This document shows positions 21,760 to 33,425 of a stretch of 64,000 nt of DNA, in pieces. The translations under genes were made by a program, and so were the position numbers. This stretch comes from Fasciola hepatica (Eukaryota > Platyhelminthes > Trematoda > Plagiorchiida > Fasciolidae). The notes beneath the pieces are model-generated. The model did not search any database, was not told the DNA's origin, and saw only the letters and a program-made list of their open reading frames with translations. Location of the stretch: positions 1,550,001 to 1,614,000 of the forward strand of contig CANUEZ040000020.1 of assembly GCA_948099385.1 (NCBI GenBank), given 5' to 3'. How positions within the stretch are numbered: the first letter of the stretch is position 1; every line of letters begins with the position of its first letter.

Positions 21760-21845
21760 TCTCTTATCTCATTCATTGATATTGTAAACTTTGATCATGT
21801 TCGCATGCTTGCATCTTGACCATGGACCTCAAGTATGGTACTTAC
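21760..21845 (+). repeat. LINE 3'-tail module (type 1)
   Basis: CTCATTCATTGATATTGTAA then TTTGATCATGTTCGCATGC and CTTGACCATGGACCTCAAG closely match 14447-14535. It directly follows the type-2 tail of LINE C, so two tails stand in tandem. Confidence 0.6.
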
Positions 21846-22009
21846 TCCTGTCCTGGTGTTCCCTACCTCAAGACACCAAGTGGCACGCAGTCCGATAAAC
21901 CAGCCGCTACCGCCGGGGCTTTGAACTCGGTTTCCTTCGCCCCCATGACCATCGACTTTGGGAAGGCCGACACACCATTAGCTCCCTTTAGCAAACCTAC
22001 TTTGCCCGA

Positions 22010-23290
22010 CACGTAACTGGCACTCACAGAACTGTCCAATACGTTCCGTAACTTGAAGCCCTCACCCCCCCCAGTTTCCACGGAATCTCGACGGCACTAT
22101 TTTGGTTTGGCGGGCCTGATTGTGCAACTTCATTTCTGAACGTCTTCAACTCACCTCTGAAACTTGCAGTTTTTCAGCCTCACGGGTGACCTTACACCGC
22201 CATCCCTCCTTTGAATTACTGACCCACTAACCACCATCCATAGCTTCCAGACTAATTGAGCGCTTGGCAAAAAAGCACCTATCCTAGCACATATTTCCAA
22301 TAACCTAATGCATAAAAACCAACACAGCCTACCGAAAGCCTGGCCTTATAACACCTGTCACTCTGACTTTTTCTATCTGGTCGCTAAATCCGCGGACAAT
22401 GAGGAATGCCTAACCGCCACTTTCTCGGACATGACTAGGGCATTTGACCGGGTCTCTCACTTGCCACTCCTGACCAAACCTGAAGCCTTTGGATTTAAGT
22501 CCTCTATTCTCAGCTGGTTCTTCTTCTATCTCTCCCACCATGGTCATGTTGCCTCTATGGATAGCCGTCCCGCAAGACCCCACCCTGTTACCCGTGGCAC
22601 CTTTCAACGAAGCTGGCAAGGACTACTTTTATCCCTCATGCAAAACAATGATGTCCCTTCCACAACACGCTACAGTACCTGTCCTATTCGATGATGGCAT
22701 GAAAATAATAAATGGTTTCTCACCCCAGGATCTCACCGACGCAAGTTCCAATAAACAGTACTATCCAGAAGGACTTGAAGTTTTCGTGACACTTCTGAAA
22801 GGTAGGATTTGCTGCGGAGAAATACCCCTTCGTGACCCTACAATTTTCAGTCCCTCCGAATTCGTTTCCTATACACAACTTACCTGTTGTACAAAACCGT
22901 CAGTACGAAATCTTGTATTGGACAACGCAGACACCCCAAACTTCTAAGAACATGTATCTATTCAGGCCCCCAGTGCAAAGAAGTCCAGAGGATTGCCATG
23001 TAGATCGCTTCAACTCTGCGATACGAAACTCATATCCCACCTGTTCTTTTTCAAACCTAGCTTGCAGTACTGTCCTTTTATCTCCCAAAAACTCGTCGAA
23101 GTGACAGAAAACATTTGGGGGGTGTACATCAAACACTTACAAAAAAGATGCCTGGTTATTATGCCACAAAGCTACAAAGAGCGGCAGGCTGTCCTACGCA
23201 CCGAATCTCCACGGCTACATCTTTGGAGATTTTACCTTCGCCTCCTCCATACGCCTACTCGGCGGTTGATATTTTCATCCGCTGATAGCT
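22010..23290 (+). pseudogene. CR1-like RT fragment (LINE D)
   Basis: The fingers start near 22015 with LALTELSNTFRNLKP and GLAGLIVQLHF. From 22308 a 128-residue frame has QHSLPKAWPYNTCHSDFF and motif A as FSDMTRAFDRVSHLPLL. Motif B is eroded (VTRGTFQRSW). Motif C reads VLFDDGMKIINGFSPQDL near 22690, with the second Asp of the box shifted to Gly. C-terminal pieces follow (SLQYCPFISQK, LQKRCLVIMPQSYKERQ, then RLHLWRFYLRLLH). Neither the endonuclease nor a 3' tail remains. It ends at the tail of the opposite-strand LINE E. Confidence 0.78.
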
Positions 23291-23296
23291 CACTTG

Positions 23297-23400
23297 TCGA
23301 ATGAACTAATGCTAATGCTAATAATAATGATAATGGTATATTTTGGATAACACCGAGGCATGCTGCGATGCAAGATCAAACGGCACAACTTGAGACAGAG
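23297..23400 (-). repeat. LINE E 3'-tail module
   Basis: TAATGCTAATGCTAATAATAATGATAATGG is followed by TATATTTTGGATAACACCG and GGCATGCTGCGATGC. On minus this is an (ATT)-like tail preceded by the CCAAAATATACCATTA end typical of the family. It abuts the end of LINE D, so the two elements converge here. Confidence 0.6.
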
Positions 23401-25499
23401 TTCGAATTCCAAAAGGGTGATTGAAGTATGTGCAATCGACATTGTACAGGAAAAAGCCTTTAAGTTACCCTTTATGGTGGCCCCCGGTAGATTAGAACTC
23501 AAGGTCGGGTGGCCAAACCGGCCAAGTCATGGTGGAGCTGGTCGGAGGTAGTAGACTCTCACTCAAATATTACAAGCAGAGGGACTGTGCAACCAGAGAA
23601 CCAAACAGGATTGACGAAAGTTTTGTTCACCTTGAAGAAATAGAAGCTCCCAAAGGAGATATGAACCAGCTATAGCTCTCCGCGGAGTAAGAAACAGCTT
23701 AGTGTTGAGAACCAGACGATAAGAGGAATGAATTTGCAGACAAAGAACAAGAAAAATCTTTCAAAGATTACCTTTGTAGCGTTCAGCGACCAAATGTCGG
23801 CTGAATCAGTTGAACACCCAGTGAAGGACTCAATTGTAGAGTGAGATTGCCTAAGAGATGGTGAAAGAAGTGGCCGGATGTAACCATGCAATAGTTGCGC
23901 ACATTGCTTACTTTCATAAAGGTGGGATGTTATGCACCAAAATGGAATTTGGAACTGGCGACAAATCAGTTTGTGATGCGTAGCCATGATAGCCACAGGT
24001 ACACGGTTTGCAAAAAAGATGAGTATTTAAATGACAAGTAAGTATTTACGTAATGATTACCGTTATCTAAGGGCCGAACATGATGACCAGATAGTTGCAA
24101 GGATCGCAACTGTCTGAGTGGATTTACCAAGATAGAATACCGGATATGAAAAAGCACCAAACAACCGATAAACTTGTTCGTGAGGTTGAATGGTGAAGCA
24201 GTTGATAGGTAAAATATTATCTGTAGGTATTCCTTGTAAAAGGTGGATCATGACGAAAGATCGAAACGCTGTGATACAGATGTCTCAGATGTGAACATAT
24301 GGGTAGGGCATGAATCTTTGCAAAATGAGGACATTGCAATGCCGCAGACGTGTGGGCGAATAGAAGGACTGATAGAGAGAGCGAACTGTCCCAATAGCGT
24401 CGACTGTTGGGATGCTCTGGAGACAAATATTCCTCAATGAAATATACTGTTTGGACATCGCGGGACGGAAGTGTATGGCAACATTACATGTGAATCTTCT
24501 CAAATACATCGGTAACTGTGATAAAAAGGGGCGAGTTTTATCTTGGGAATTGGTTAAATTCGCGAATGGGACAAGCGGGTGGTTTGGCACAAATCCTCGA
24601 AAAAGGATTACGAACGGTAAGCCGATTATGGAAGTAGTCTTTCAACCCCACGATAATTATTTGCTTGGGAAAGCAGATTTTGCCGAGCGTAAGAAGCGGT
24701 AAGTTAAGAGGGCGAAAATGGAGACGAGTACGATGAAAATTAGGCGATAACTGGGGGAGATAGTTTCATATTTGCAGCATTTCGGGTGTATAAGTGGTGC
24801 TTTTTTCGCCGCAATCGATGCTGATGGGTGGGGCTGACCGTGCGCTGGACACCCAACCTGAAAACCATTTTTGGTGACAGGAGTTGAGATCGGCCATCAT
24901 AGCTGCGCCCGCCCATTGTTGCAGGCGTCCTTCACGACCGGTATGAGCAGGCCAAATCAGTGGATCTGACCGAGCCCCGCACCGGCAGGTTTTGCTTGAG
25001 TGATATTGTCGTTGTCACACAGATGCGGAGATCTAATAGTCCAGGAGCTTGTAACCAGGTTGAGGGGGATACCTGAGAGCAGGGCCAATGCGGTAGTGAC
25101 GAAATGACGGGCAGTTATCGAATTTTCAGCGTGAAAGGTAGGCCAGGTATTATGCCGATCCATCGAAGGGAAGGTACACATCAGTGGTTGTCTGGAAAGA
25201 TAAAAATATAAAAACGCAGACCGGGATGTTCCCAGCTGGAGGTCAACGGTCGGTGGTGAAGATAAACCTCTAGTACCTAGAAATTGAACTTGCTCGGTGG
25301 ATGGTTCGACTTTTCAAAACAAGTTTTTACACAAAAGATTAATAAACCTTGAGTGATATATACGGCGACTTGTGTGGTACGTAGGTCTCGTGGCCCCCGA
25401 CTCAGACCCGCGTGTCAGTAACCAAAACCAACTTCGTGCGCTCGCTCCTCCGAATTGTATGGGTCATTGTTTGATACAATTTTCAGGAAATCAAGCCGT
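23400..25499 (-). other. Probable 3' UTR of LINE E
   Basis: About 2.1 kb between the tail at 23297 and the RT C-terminus at about 25500. No protein family is recognised in any frame. An R1 repeat (24800-25050) lies inside it. The length resembles that of the other LINE 3' UTRs in this window. Confidence 0.5.
24800..25050 (-). repeat. Dispersed repeat R1, copy 2
   Basis: On minus the sequence contains GGACGCCTGCAACAATGGGC, TCACCAAAAATGGTTTTCAG and GGTTGGGTGTCCAGCGCACG. These match 31070-31275 in order. The copy is diverged, but the order and spacing agree. Confidence 0.55.
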
Positions 25500-26830
25500 T
25501 TGGTTCATTCCTATTTAAATCTCGGCAAGTGGCCTATTGCACGGACATTTGTTGAAAGTTTACCCCACATCTGTGGTTATTTAACAATAGAGAAATTGTA
25601 CCGTGGGCTGGTTCTCGAGGAAGCACAATGACCAAAAGACTGCTGTATCGTAACGAATACCTTAAGCTTTATGGGTCTCGCACCAAAGGGAAGGCTTTGC
25701 TGGTTCTGTATTTTATTAGGGAGTGGAAGAAGGACAAGTTTATCTTTATCCGTCGGAGCCAGAGACTTTCGAGGTGCAGCAGATCACAGCGCTGTTTACA
25801 GTTGAGACTGGAAGAATATCCAACTAGTTGTTTAGTAAAGCTGCGCTGAGAATTTTCAATGGCGATCCTCTAGGTCTGGCGCATGATGGATCCAACTATT
25901 GAACTATACTGTGGCAATGGTCTAACGTATGTTTTATAGACAGTGAGTTAACTTTCACACAGACGGAATGTTTTGTAAACTAGTTTCATAACCTGCGGGA
26001 CCTGGCAATTTGAGTGTCTGTTTTCTCCGAGAAGTTGAACAAACAGGAGTAGTATATGCCCGGGTCACATACTGGTAATTTGTTGGGGATCAGATGACCA
26101 CCCATGCTAAACGTTTCGGGAGGGACGCGACACTTGTTTGTGAGAATGCAGCTTTTGTCCTCCGAGAACTTCATTACCCACTCGGTACACAACGAACTGA
26201 GAGCCCGTGAGTACTCCGATATTTTTGCTGTAGTATTACCCAATGAATTATGGTTCAAGGTGTACAACAACTTTACATCATCAGCAAATAAAAACGGAGT
26301 TCCATGGCGAACCGCGGTAAATATGTCATTGATCTACATCAGAAACAACAATGAGCCCAGTACACTACCTTGGATCACACAGCTGGTTACAGGGCTGGGT
26401 GGGGAAATTGTGCCACCAAAGTTTACTATTTGACTGCGCGAGGACAAGTACCATTCTATCCAAGCATACAGTGGGTCAACAATGCCGAATGTCTTAGCCT
26501 TTGGCAACAAACGAATATGAGACACCCGGTCGAAGGCCTTCGACATTTCTAAAAAGACTGAGATCACTGCCTTACCATCATTAGCAGCTATCGTAATAAG
26601 GTTCAGAAAGTCGGTCACACAAGATGCGCAGGGTCGCTGTTTTAGGAAACCATGCTGACCTTTACCCATGAGGTGACTTTTTGGGAAGTGGTCTGTTAGT
26701 TTACCTTTTATACATCTTTCCATAATCCTCGATACTACTGGGGTATGATTCACAGGGCGGTAGTTGGCCGGGTCCTTTCATGTTCCCCTCTTATGAATTG
26801 GAATGATAATCGAGGTTTTCCACTGAATAG
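25500..26830 (-). pseudogene. LINE E reverse transcriptase
   Basis: On minus the frame from 26753 reads MGKGQHGFLKQRPCASC, motif A FLEMSKAFDRVSHIRLL (catalytic Asp replaced by Glu), and motif B CVIQGSVLGSLLFLM. A TAG at 26334-26336 is followed in the same frame by INDIFTAVRHGTPFLFADD, with the intact FADD box at 26277-26288. The thumb reads WVMKFSEDKSCILTNKC. The C-terminus at 25850-25620 reads RSFTKQLVGYSSSLNC and LESLWLRRIKINLSFFH. It is inactive because of the stop and the motif A change, but it is among the best-preserved RTs here. Confidence 0.87.
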
Positions 26831-26831
26831 G

Positions 26832-28330
26832 TTACCAACTAAGCCGCACAGTCAAATTGAATAAATTCGATAAAATGACTGGGATGTCTGGGTCGCCCAA
26901 TTTAAAGATGGCCGATGGTACCGAGTCCGATCTGCGGTAGAAAGACATTTTGGTATTTGAAATTAAAGGCTCGATTTCGGAGGGCAGGAATGTTACAAAA
27001 GAAAGTGGCTCGTATGAAGGTACTGGTGAATGGTAGAAAGGTGGTGGTGTGTTACTAGTTAACGAGGAAGAAGAAAACGTGTTAAGCGCTTCTGCTATGT
27101 CCAGCAGTTTGTCGAGGCACGTGTTATTGAGGAAGACAGAAGAGATAGATGAAGTTGTTTTGGGGTTCCTCGACTCCGTACGTTTTGCAAGAATCTCGAC
27201 TTTCTTGCAATCACGTAAGGCCCTGCATTCCTGTTGTTTTATTTCACACTCAAAGTGCAGTTTTATTGTTCCTGCCAAACGACTTAACTGTATAAACAGT
27301 GAAAAGCCCCTTGTTTTAAGACAAACGCGTTGGGGTCTACTCAACTTTAAGTTGAGACGAGACCATTTATTGTCCGTAGGGCGAAATGACGATCCCTTTG
27401 ACGGGGTTATTCGATTTAAGCGCTGCTTAAAGGTGGAGTAGAGTTGATCTGCCATCAGCTGGGGATCTGCACTTGGAAAGAAGGTGTCCCAATTTTGGCT
27501 GCGAATCAGAGAAGGCAGTATATTCCAGTTAGCCTTATGATATGGTTTATGCGAGGATGTCCGCTGTTTATCCTTTACGGGCACTGTGAAGAAGCAGCGG
27601 GCAGTTGCGTGATCACTCCCGGGTAGGTTGTTCTGAACTTTTGTTATAATCTGGGTTGATTCTAGTCGCAAGATTAAGTCAATAATGTGGTCGTGTCTGG
27701 TTGGGGACTTGACATGCTGCTTTCCTCTTCCTAGGTGAGTTGCATCCAAAAATGTGGTAAACGGCGTGGTGCTGTAAGTTATATCCAGCATATTTCTGGT
27801 GCATTAAAGCCACCAGCTATCAATTTTTGGACCTACTTTAAGATCATTAATTAGTTTGGGGGGCCTCGATAATTTGCAGGAAGCCGTCAGAACTAGATCT
27901 GGGCGGATGGCATACGCAATCTAGTATCCCTTCCCGACGTTCTACTTCAAAGCTCAACCATACAAAGTCGACAATGCCGCCTAGAATAGGATGCTGAAGG
28001 CTTTTCGCCCTGAAAGTTTCCCTTAGATACACTAGAAACCCTTCATCGCGTTTATGTGTCCTGCCTTTGATGAAGGATTTGCAGCCGAGTACCTCAATGT
28101 CCTCTGCTAGATAGGAGTCCTGTAGCCAGGATTCCGCCGCTTAAAATACAGTTGCAGTCATTTGTTAATGCAGCTGATCGTATATATTGGATTTTGTTCC
28201 TGATAGAGCGAGAATTGACCAATAGCAATGTGAAAATTCCGGGGCCTCATTCGTCATCATTGATACTGGTACATACAGTTCGTTGACCGCTGCATTTAAC
28301 CTGAAAATAATCATCAACTCAGGATGCAAG
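26832..28330 (-). pseudogene. LINE E endonuclease and linker
   Basis: On minus from about 28250 the reading runs LLVNSRSIRNKIQYIRSAA, AESWLQDSYLAEDIEVL (ETW changed to ESW), then VDFVWLSFEVERREGIL and HPPRSSSDGFLQIIEA. Next comes LIAGGFNAPEICWI, where the Asp of GDFN is Gly. A 319-residue frame from 27791 to 26835 continues with HVKSPTRHDHIIDLIL, LPGSDHATARCFF (SDH block intact) and the linker ending EALNTFSSSSL. RT fingers of the kind SDSVPSAIFKLGDPDIPVI follow at the end of this frame. Two key endonuclease residues are lost. Confidence 0.84.
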
Positions 28331-30000
28331 CCTACTTAAGTTGTCATTCGCAAAGGAAGGACTTGGGTCTGCGTGTGGAATATTGAATGACAGGGTATAA
28401 GGTATTACACTACTATACGGCTGATAAGAACGGCCCATATGAGGCATACCTAACTTATGGGGCCATGTTGTGCCCACGGTGGGTGTGAAAAAATAGGCAC
28501 TTTGGTTAGATATGGGGTACTAGCTGGTAGGAGGGAGGATATGCGATGAGCTCGGATAGTTTAACGGAGAGGGAGGTAGGAAAGATGGAAATAATGGGAG
28601 ATTAGGCTGATGGGAAGGTTCCATTGGTTCGGAGTTAGGTGCGAAAGCAGTTCGCTCATCGTACCATCTATTTTTATTACGGGTATGGTCCCATGGTTGT
28701 TGTATCATCGCCTTGGAAGTGCTATTTTGTTTCGTATGCTGAGAGATACGAGGGTATCCCCGATGGGGGTATTCAGCCGGTGATGAATTTGGTCTACAGA
28801 AGGAACTTCCATTGTCATTGTTTCTGCATCCCTGTGTCGTTTTCCATCACGGAGACCTAGCCTTGACCAATGAACTCTCTTTGACCCTCCCTTCTGGACG
28901 TTTATTTATTGTCAGCGACATACGTGGCATACGAGTGGCACGCCTGGGTTTTTCAATAGGTTCTAAAAGGGGGCCTATGGGGACAGATATTAGTGCCGCT
29001 GGTTCAATTTCGTTGAGGACTTGAAGTCCCTTGGAATGGTCGGCCGATGCTGGAGGCGTCATGCAAAGGCCCTCCTGGGATGAGCCCGTAGACGTTGTTG
29101 ATTTATGATGTCGCTTTGGCTGGGGTAGCTGTGGGGAAGTGGAGAAAGACTAGCCTAGGTCAACTAACCCTGTGGATCTTCTAGGGGCAGAAACGTGATG
29201 GGTTTTTGCTGATCCTTGGTAAAGAGCTTAAGGAAGAGGGTGACTTCCGGATCTTAATACTAGTGTGATCGGAATTTTTAGAGGCACATCTTATCACTTC
29301 TCTTCGCAGTGGCATTCTGTCAGCTTGCATCTTGATTGATTTAAACCGTGAAGCACTCGCGGCTATACTCTGTTTAGTGATGAATTCTCTGACGATATTT
29401 TATCGGGAAATTGGAATGAAAGTAGACAAGAGTGCTTTCGCGACCTTTTTCTTAGCCTTCTGCAGTGACGTGGAAAGTGGGCCATGTCCACGGCTTGAAG
29501 GATAGTAGATTTAGCCAATGTGATATCTAGCCGATCAGGGATCTTGAAGACAACTGCACTTTTGCACTCTGCAGCCGTCGCAGGATTTTTGATGCCACCG
29601 AGCCAGGAAACTGACTGGCTGCTATTAGGTTCTGGGGACTGTGGAGTGCCGAGGGCTCGATAAGATAGGTTAGTGGTGGTACTTTGCTAATAGTCTATCC
29701 ACCAAAGCGATCTGGGTGGACATACTTGCCAAGTTACTTTCAATGGCACTGGTCCTCCTACTGGCTTCTCCAAATATTTCTATCATATTGAGAGTATCTT
29801 TGCGTCCAGGTCGTTCGGGTTTCTTATTCACTTTAAAGCGAGAATCTGTTGGTCGAGACCGTATGGTCGTTGACCTTGCCATTTTTTTTACAGAATATGG
29901 GTGGTAGGCGATATGATCCATGAAGATGACGAAAGGATAGACGACCCAAGGGTGGGGAAGGATAGCTACAGCTGTTTTTTCTGTAGCCAACTCTGGGTGG
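28331..30000 (-). pseudogene. LINE E ORF1 remnant
   Basis: On minus a frame at 29990-29673 ends with a helical stretch (RTSAIESNLASMSTQIALV), likely the ORF1 coiled coil. After a gap, 29600-29470 reads AAECKSAVVFKIPDRL, then LAKSTILQAVDMAHFPRHC and LRKKV. These correspond to NAIVFNNPDRL and CTRLCKKS of LINE A ORF1. The remaining part to 28331 is Pro/Ser-rich and unrecognised. ORF1 proteins of this type bind the LINE RNA. The frame is broken. Confidence 0.68.
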
Positions 30001-33000
30001 CTCTCACGAATTGTGAGGGACCAGTAGTTTGGTTAAGGGGAGGACTTATTATATATGGCAATGGTGAAAAGTTTTATATAGGTTGCTTTTGAAATATTCC
30101 TAGAATAACCCCTATGAAAAATTAGGGAAATCCACAAGACCTCGCTACTTCTCCCGCAGTAGACATTTGTTTCCCGTTATTCCAAATTCCACACAAACTT
30201 TCAGATATATTTTCTTTCCGCTGTAACATTCCGGTCTTTGTAATAAACTCCCCTTTGAAATTCGTTGATGCATCTCCTCCATCCAGTTCAAAACAACAAT
30301 AATAATTGTCTCGTCGTTGATAATGCCCTGATAATAACTGCCACTAATAAATCTTATACCAGAGGTTTTGAGGCAGGACCTGTCTTCTGGATGGTCTCTT
30401 CGAAACCTCGTTGTAAATGAGCTTTCCCCCAAGGAACTTTTCACTCCCTGGCTTGTTTTGAATCTCGTGAACCCCTCCTCGGGCAAGTTCCCCCTATAGC
30501 CTCATAGGCTGCTACCAATCGTCTTCCTTGACCTCAGTCATTTTCCCTACCCTCTGGCTCATAACAGTCTCCCATCACTGCACTGTGCTCGATCCCCAAT
30601 CTATTTTCACACTGAAATCCGCACCTAGGTTTGCTCCTACCTGGTTTTCGTCTAATTGCTAACTCACACTAAGACCCAGGATAGTCCGACACTGGATCCA
30701 TTCAATTTTTGTTTACGTTTGTCGCTCTTGTCTAACACAGTGTTCTTAACTTTGACGTAGCCCAGTTCTTCTCTCGCCAATGCTGCCCTACACCCATGAT
30801 ATTTTTCTTTTATCTCTCCCTCAGTCCACAACTGGCACGAATGACAGACCGCAGCAAATTTCCCACTTTTATTTCAGACAATACCAATCAAGGAACTTTT
30901 AAGTCTATCTTATCCGATGAGCAGCATATTGGAACTTTTCTCTCGCTGAATACGACAACTGAAAGGTCCACACGGTTTGTTACTCGCGCCTCACCCGATT
31001 GCTTCATTACTGGCTTAGCTCTCTGTGGTCCTCGCAACCCGGCTACCAGACCGCCGACCAGTATAACTAAGCTCACTGGTACGGTGCACCCCTATCCCGA
31101 CAGAGCGGCAAGTGGCCAGATCCGCGGCCTTGGCTGTCACACATTAGGCGTGCAGGACGCCCGCGATGATGTGTTGGCGCGACCAGGTTCGCGGATCGAA
31201 CCGCCGTCACCAAAAATGGTTTTCTGTTTGGGTGTCCAAAGCACGGCCAGGCCAACACACTAGCACATTTTGCGGACCACAGAAATTCATCTTTAAGCTC
31301 GCTTTGCTGCAGCTGAATGGTCACTTGCTCTGTCTTCTTCAACCATTTCTTCTCTATCAGGCCCATTCCCAATATTGGGACTGAAACTTAATTTTTCGTG
31401 CCAGGCAAAATTTATCACACCATTTTGTACTAAGTGGCATAGAGGTTTCATCTCCACCTACCAACCTCTCCTCTCCTTGCACATTACCACGGCCTACACA
31501 AATACATGTCGAGTCAGGCAAGCACCTCAGTGCCTACTCTCCCAGCGTTGCTCTTCTGATTGCTCCTCTGTCTCTTCCGTTACTTTGTACAGTTTCCAAG
31601 TCACAAGTGGCTGCTGCTGCCTACTCACTCGCGTATTTATTGTCACTGTCCGTTTCCTCACAGCAGCCGACGTTCTTTGCTGAAATATATTCCGCAGTCT
31701 CCCAGCAGTCACCTATGTGATTGGTGATTATTTGGTCTCTCCATCAGTCCAACTGCTCGCCCAACGAGTGTGTTATCATTGCTTTATCCTGATCTTGCAG
31801 TGCATGACCACTCTAACACATTCGTACTTCTCAGTTGTATTTAATATGCAGCCCCGTCGTTGCTACCGTCTCAAGACACCTGTCAAATTGGTCACCAAAA
31901 TCTGTCCACTCACCGTCTACCCATTATAATATTATTTTTGTATTATATTCGCCCATGCGATCACTTTTTGACGCATCCTAGATAGGTTTGTCACCCTACT
32001 ATCGCCTTTGCGTCGTTGTTTACATATCATTATCCACTTATTGCGCGGCAACAGTTGCCAAATGCTTATCTATCTTCCTCCGGCTCTTCTTTGGTCATTC
32101 TGACCGTCCGCCCCCTCAAGATATACCATTCATTTGAGTTGTTTGATATAAAATAATTCCATGGGTATCCGGCATCCGTATTCTGCCACCATCTCCGAAG
32201 CTTGATTGCTCCTCTGCTGTATCCGTTATCACGCCCTTGCCCTTTCAGATATGTGCCATTCAACTTTATTCACCTGCCGTTAAGGCATGGCCTGCCTAAA
32301 GCAATTTTCGTCAGGTCATCCAATCCATCGTTCCCTCTGCGAGCTTTAAATCCTTTCAACAGCTGTACGTATGCACATGTCATATCGATTTATCTTCCGC
32401 TTTCACTCTGATACTTCTTGACTAACCCAATATAGGCAAACAACTAGCTTTATGTTATCAGTTTTCCTCCGGCATGTCCATCATGGTCGCTCTGGTGGTC
32501 CATTCACCCTTCCAGAAGTGTTGCACTTTCGCTATGCAACTGATTTCACCAGTATCCAACCACCATTGCCTGCAGCCAATTCCGCGGACTGCTTTATTTT
32601 ATTCCGCGTCAAAAGTCCCTCTCCCGTTTTCCTTATTAGATTCACCGATCCCTTGGCTATCCTTTTACTGAGATCGTATGATCAGCCTATCAAAAAGGTC
32701 ATCCGGACACTCGTCTACTTTCTACTCCATTATAGCTTCTGCAGGCAATTCATCTCTGTAAACGTCACAGAAAGCTCCTCATATAGATCTACCACCGTAA
32801 TTTCGTACCCTTGCAGATACTTAGCGACGTAAACACATTACCGTGAATAGACCGCTCAATCTTTGCTAGTTTTGCTCTGGTAAGTTCCTCTATTACCTCC
32901 CTTTAAATTTCTCCACCTCAGTCGGGTTTATTGTTCTGCTTCTTTGTCGTAGGCCTCGTTGGCATCTCGCCACCAAAGTTTGCTACCATAATGGCCGACT

Positions 33001-33369
33001 TATTGGTTGCGGTTTATCTCTGAAGATCCTTTCTTGCGTATTTTTTAGTGTTCTGTCCACATACTTTCCATGCTCTGCAAGGTGCCAAAGGCCCTTTGAA
33101 CTCCTCTTTATGAGCTCTTCTTTTTAAAAGAGCTTAAAATATACCCTTTGAATACATTTAAAATTCCGATTTTCTGAACTTTTCCGGTGCTACTAAAGTA
33201 TATACCCTATTTTAACCGAGTGCAGTCACTACTAGTCGGAGCAACCACTTGACCCTATTCTCGAATTTGGCGGTCGGTATTATCGTTTTGGTCCACTAAG
33301 GGATTCTCCTTTAACCCGCAGTATACACAAGTTCCACTCTTTTGAGAACTCAACTTCCGAAGTAGCCTA
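30000..33369. other. Decayed pyrimidine-rich stretch, no gene recognised
   Basis: From about 30150 the plus strand is pyrimidine-rich, and its open frames (30796-31263, 31375-31683, 32452-32832) are Ser/Leu/Pro-rich with no family. The composition and the type-2 tail at 33370-33425 suggest a 3' UTR of a plus-oriented LINE whose coding part is gone. R1 copy 3 lies at 31070-31275. The minus frame 30145-30486 (MPEEGFTRFKTSQGVKS) may belong to the 5' end of LINE E; I cannot confirm it. Confidence 0.4.
31070..31275 (+). repeat. Dispersed repeat R1, copy 3 (longest)
   Basis: The most complete copy of the repeat seen at 24800-25050 and 19515-19625. It contains GGCGTGCAGGACGCCCGCG, the perfect inverted repeat GGTTCG-CGGAT-CGAACC, then GTCACCAAAAATGGTTTTC and GGTGTCCAAAGCACGGCCAG. 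The GGTTCG...CGAACC part recalls a tRNA T-arm or polymerase III B box, so a SINE is possible. No A box was confirmed. Confidence 0.55.
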
Positions 33370-33425
33370 AACCATTTGATCATCATACCTAGCCAGCTTT
33401 GAATGCTTCCAAAATAAACCATCAG
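33370..33425 (+). repeat. LINE 3'-tail module (type 2), decayed
   Basis: TTTGATCATCATACCTAGCC then TTGAATGCTTCCAAAATAAA and CCATCA follow the spacing and wording of the type-2 tail (CATGCACTTGGCA...CTCCGAAATAAACCATTA). Moderately diverged and without an (ATT) run. Confidence 0.5.

Noticed and set aside
31180..31210. tRNA-like T-arm GGTTCG...CGAACC
   Set aside because: No cloverleaf could be drawn around it and there is no A box. Kept as part of repeat R1.
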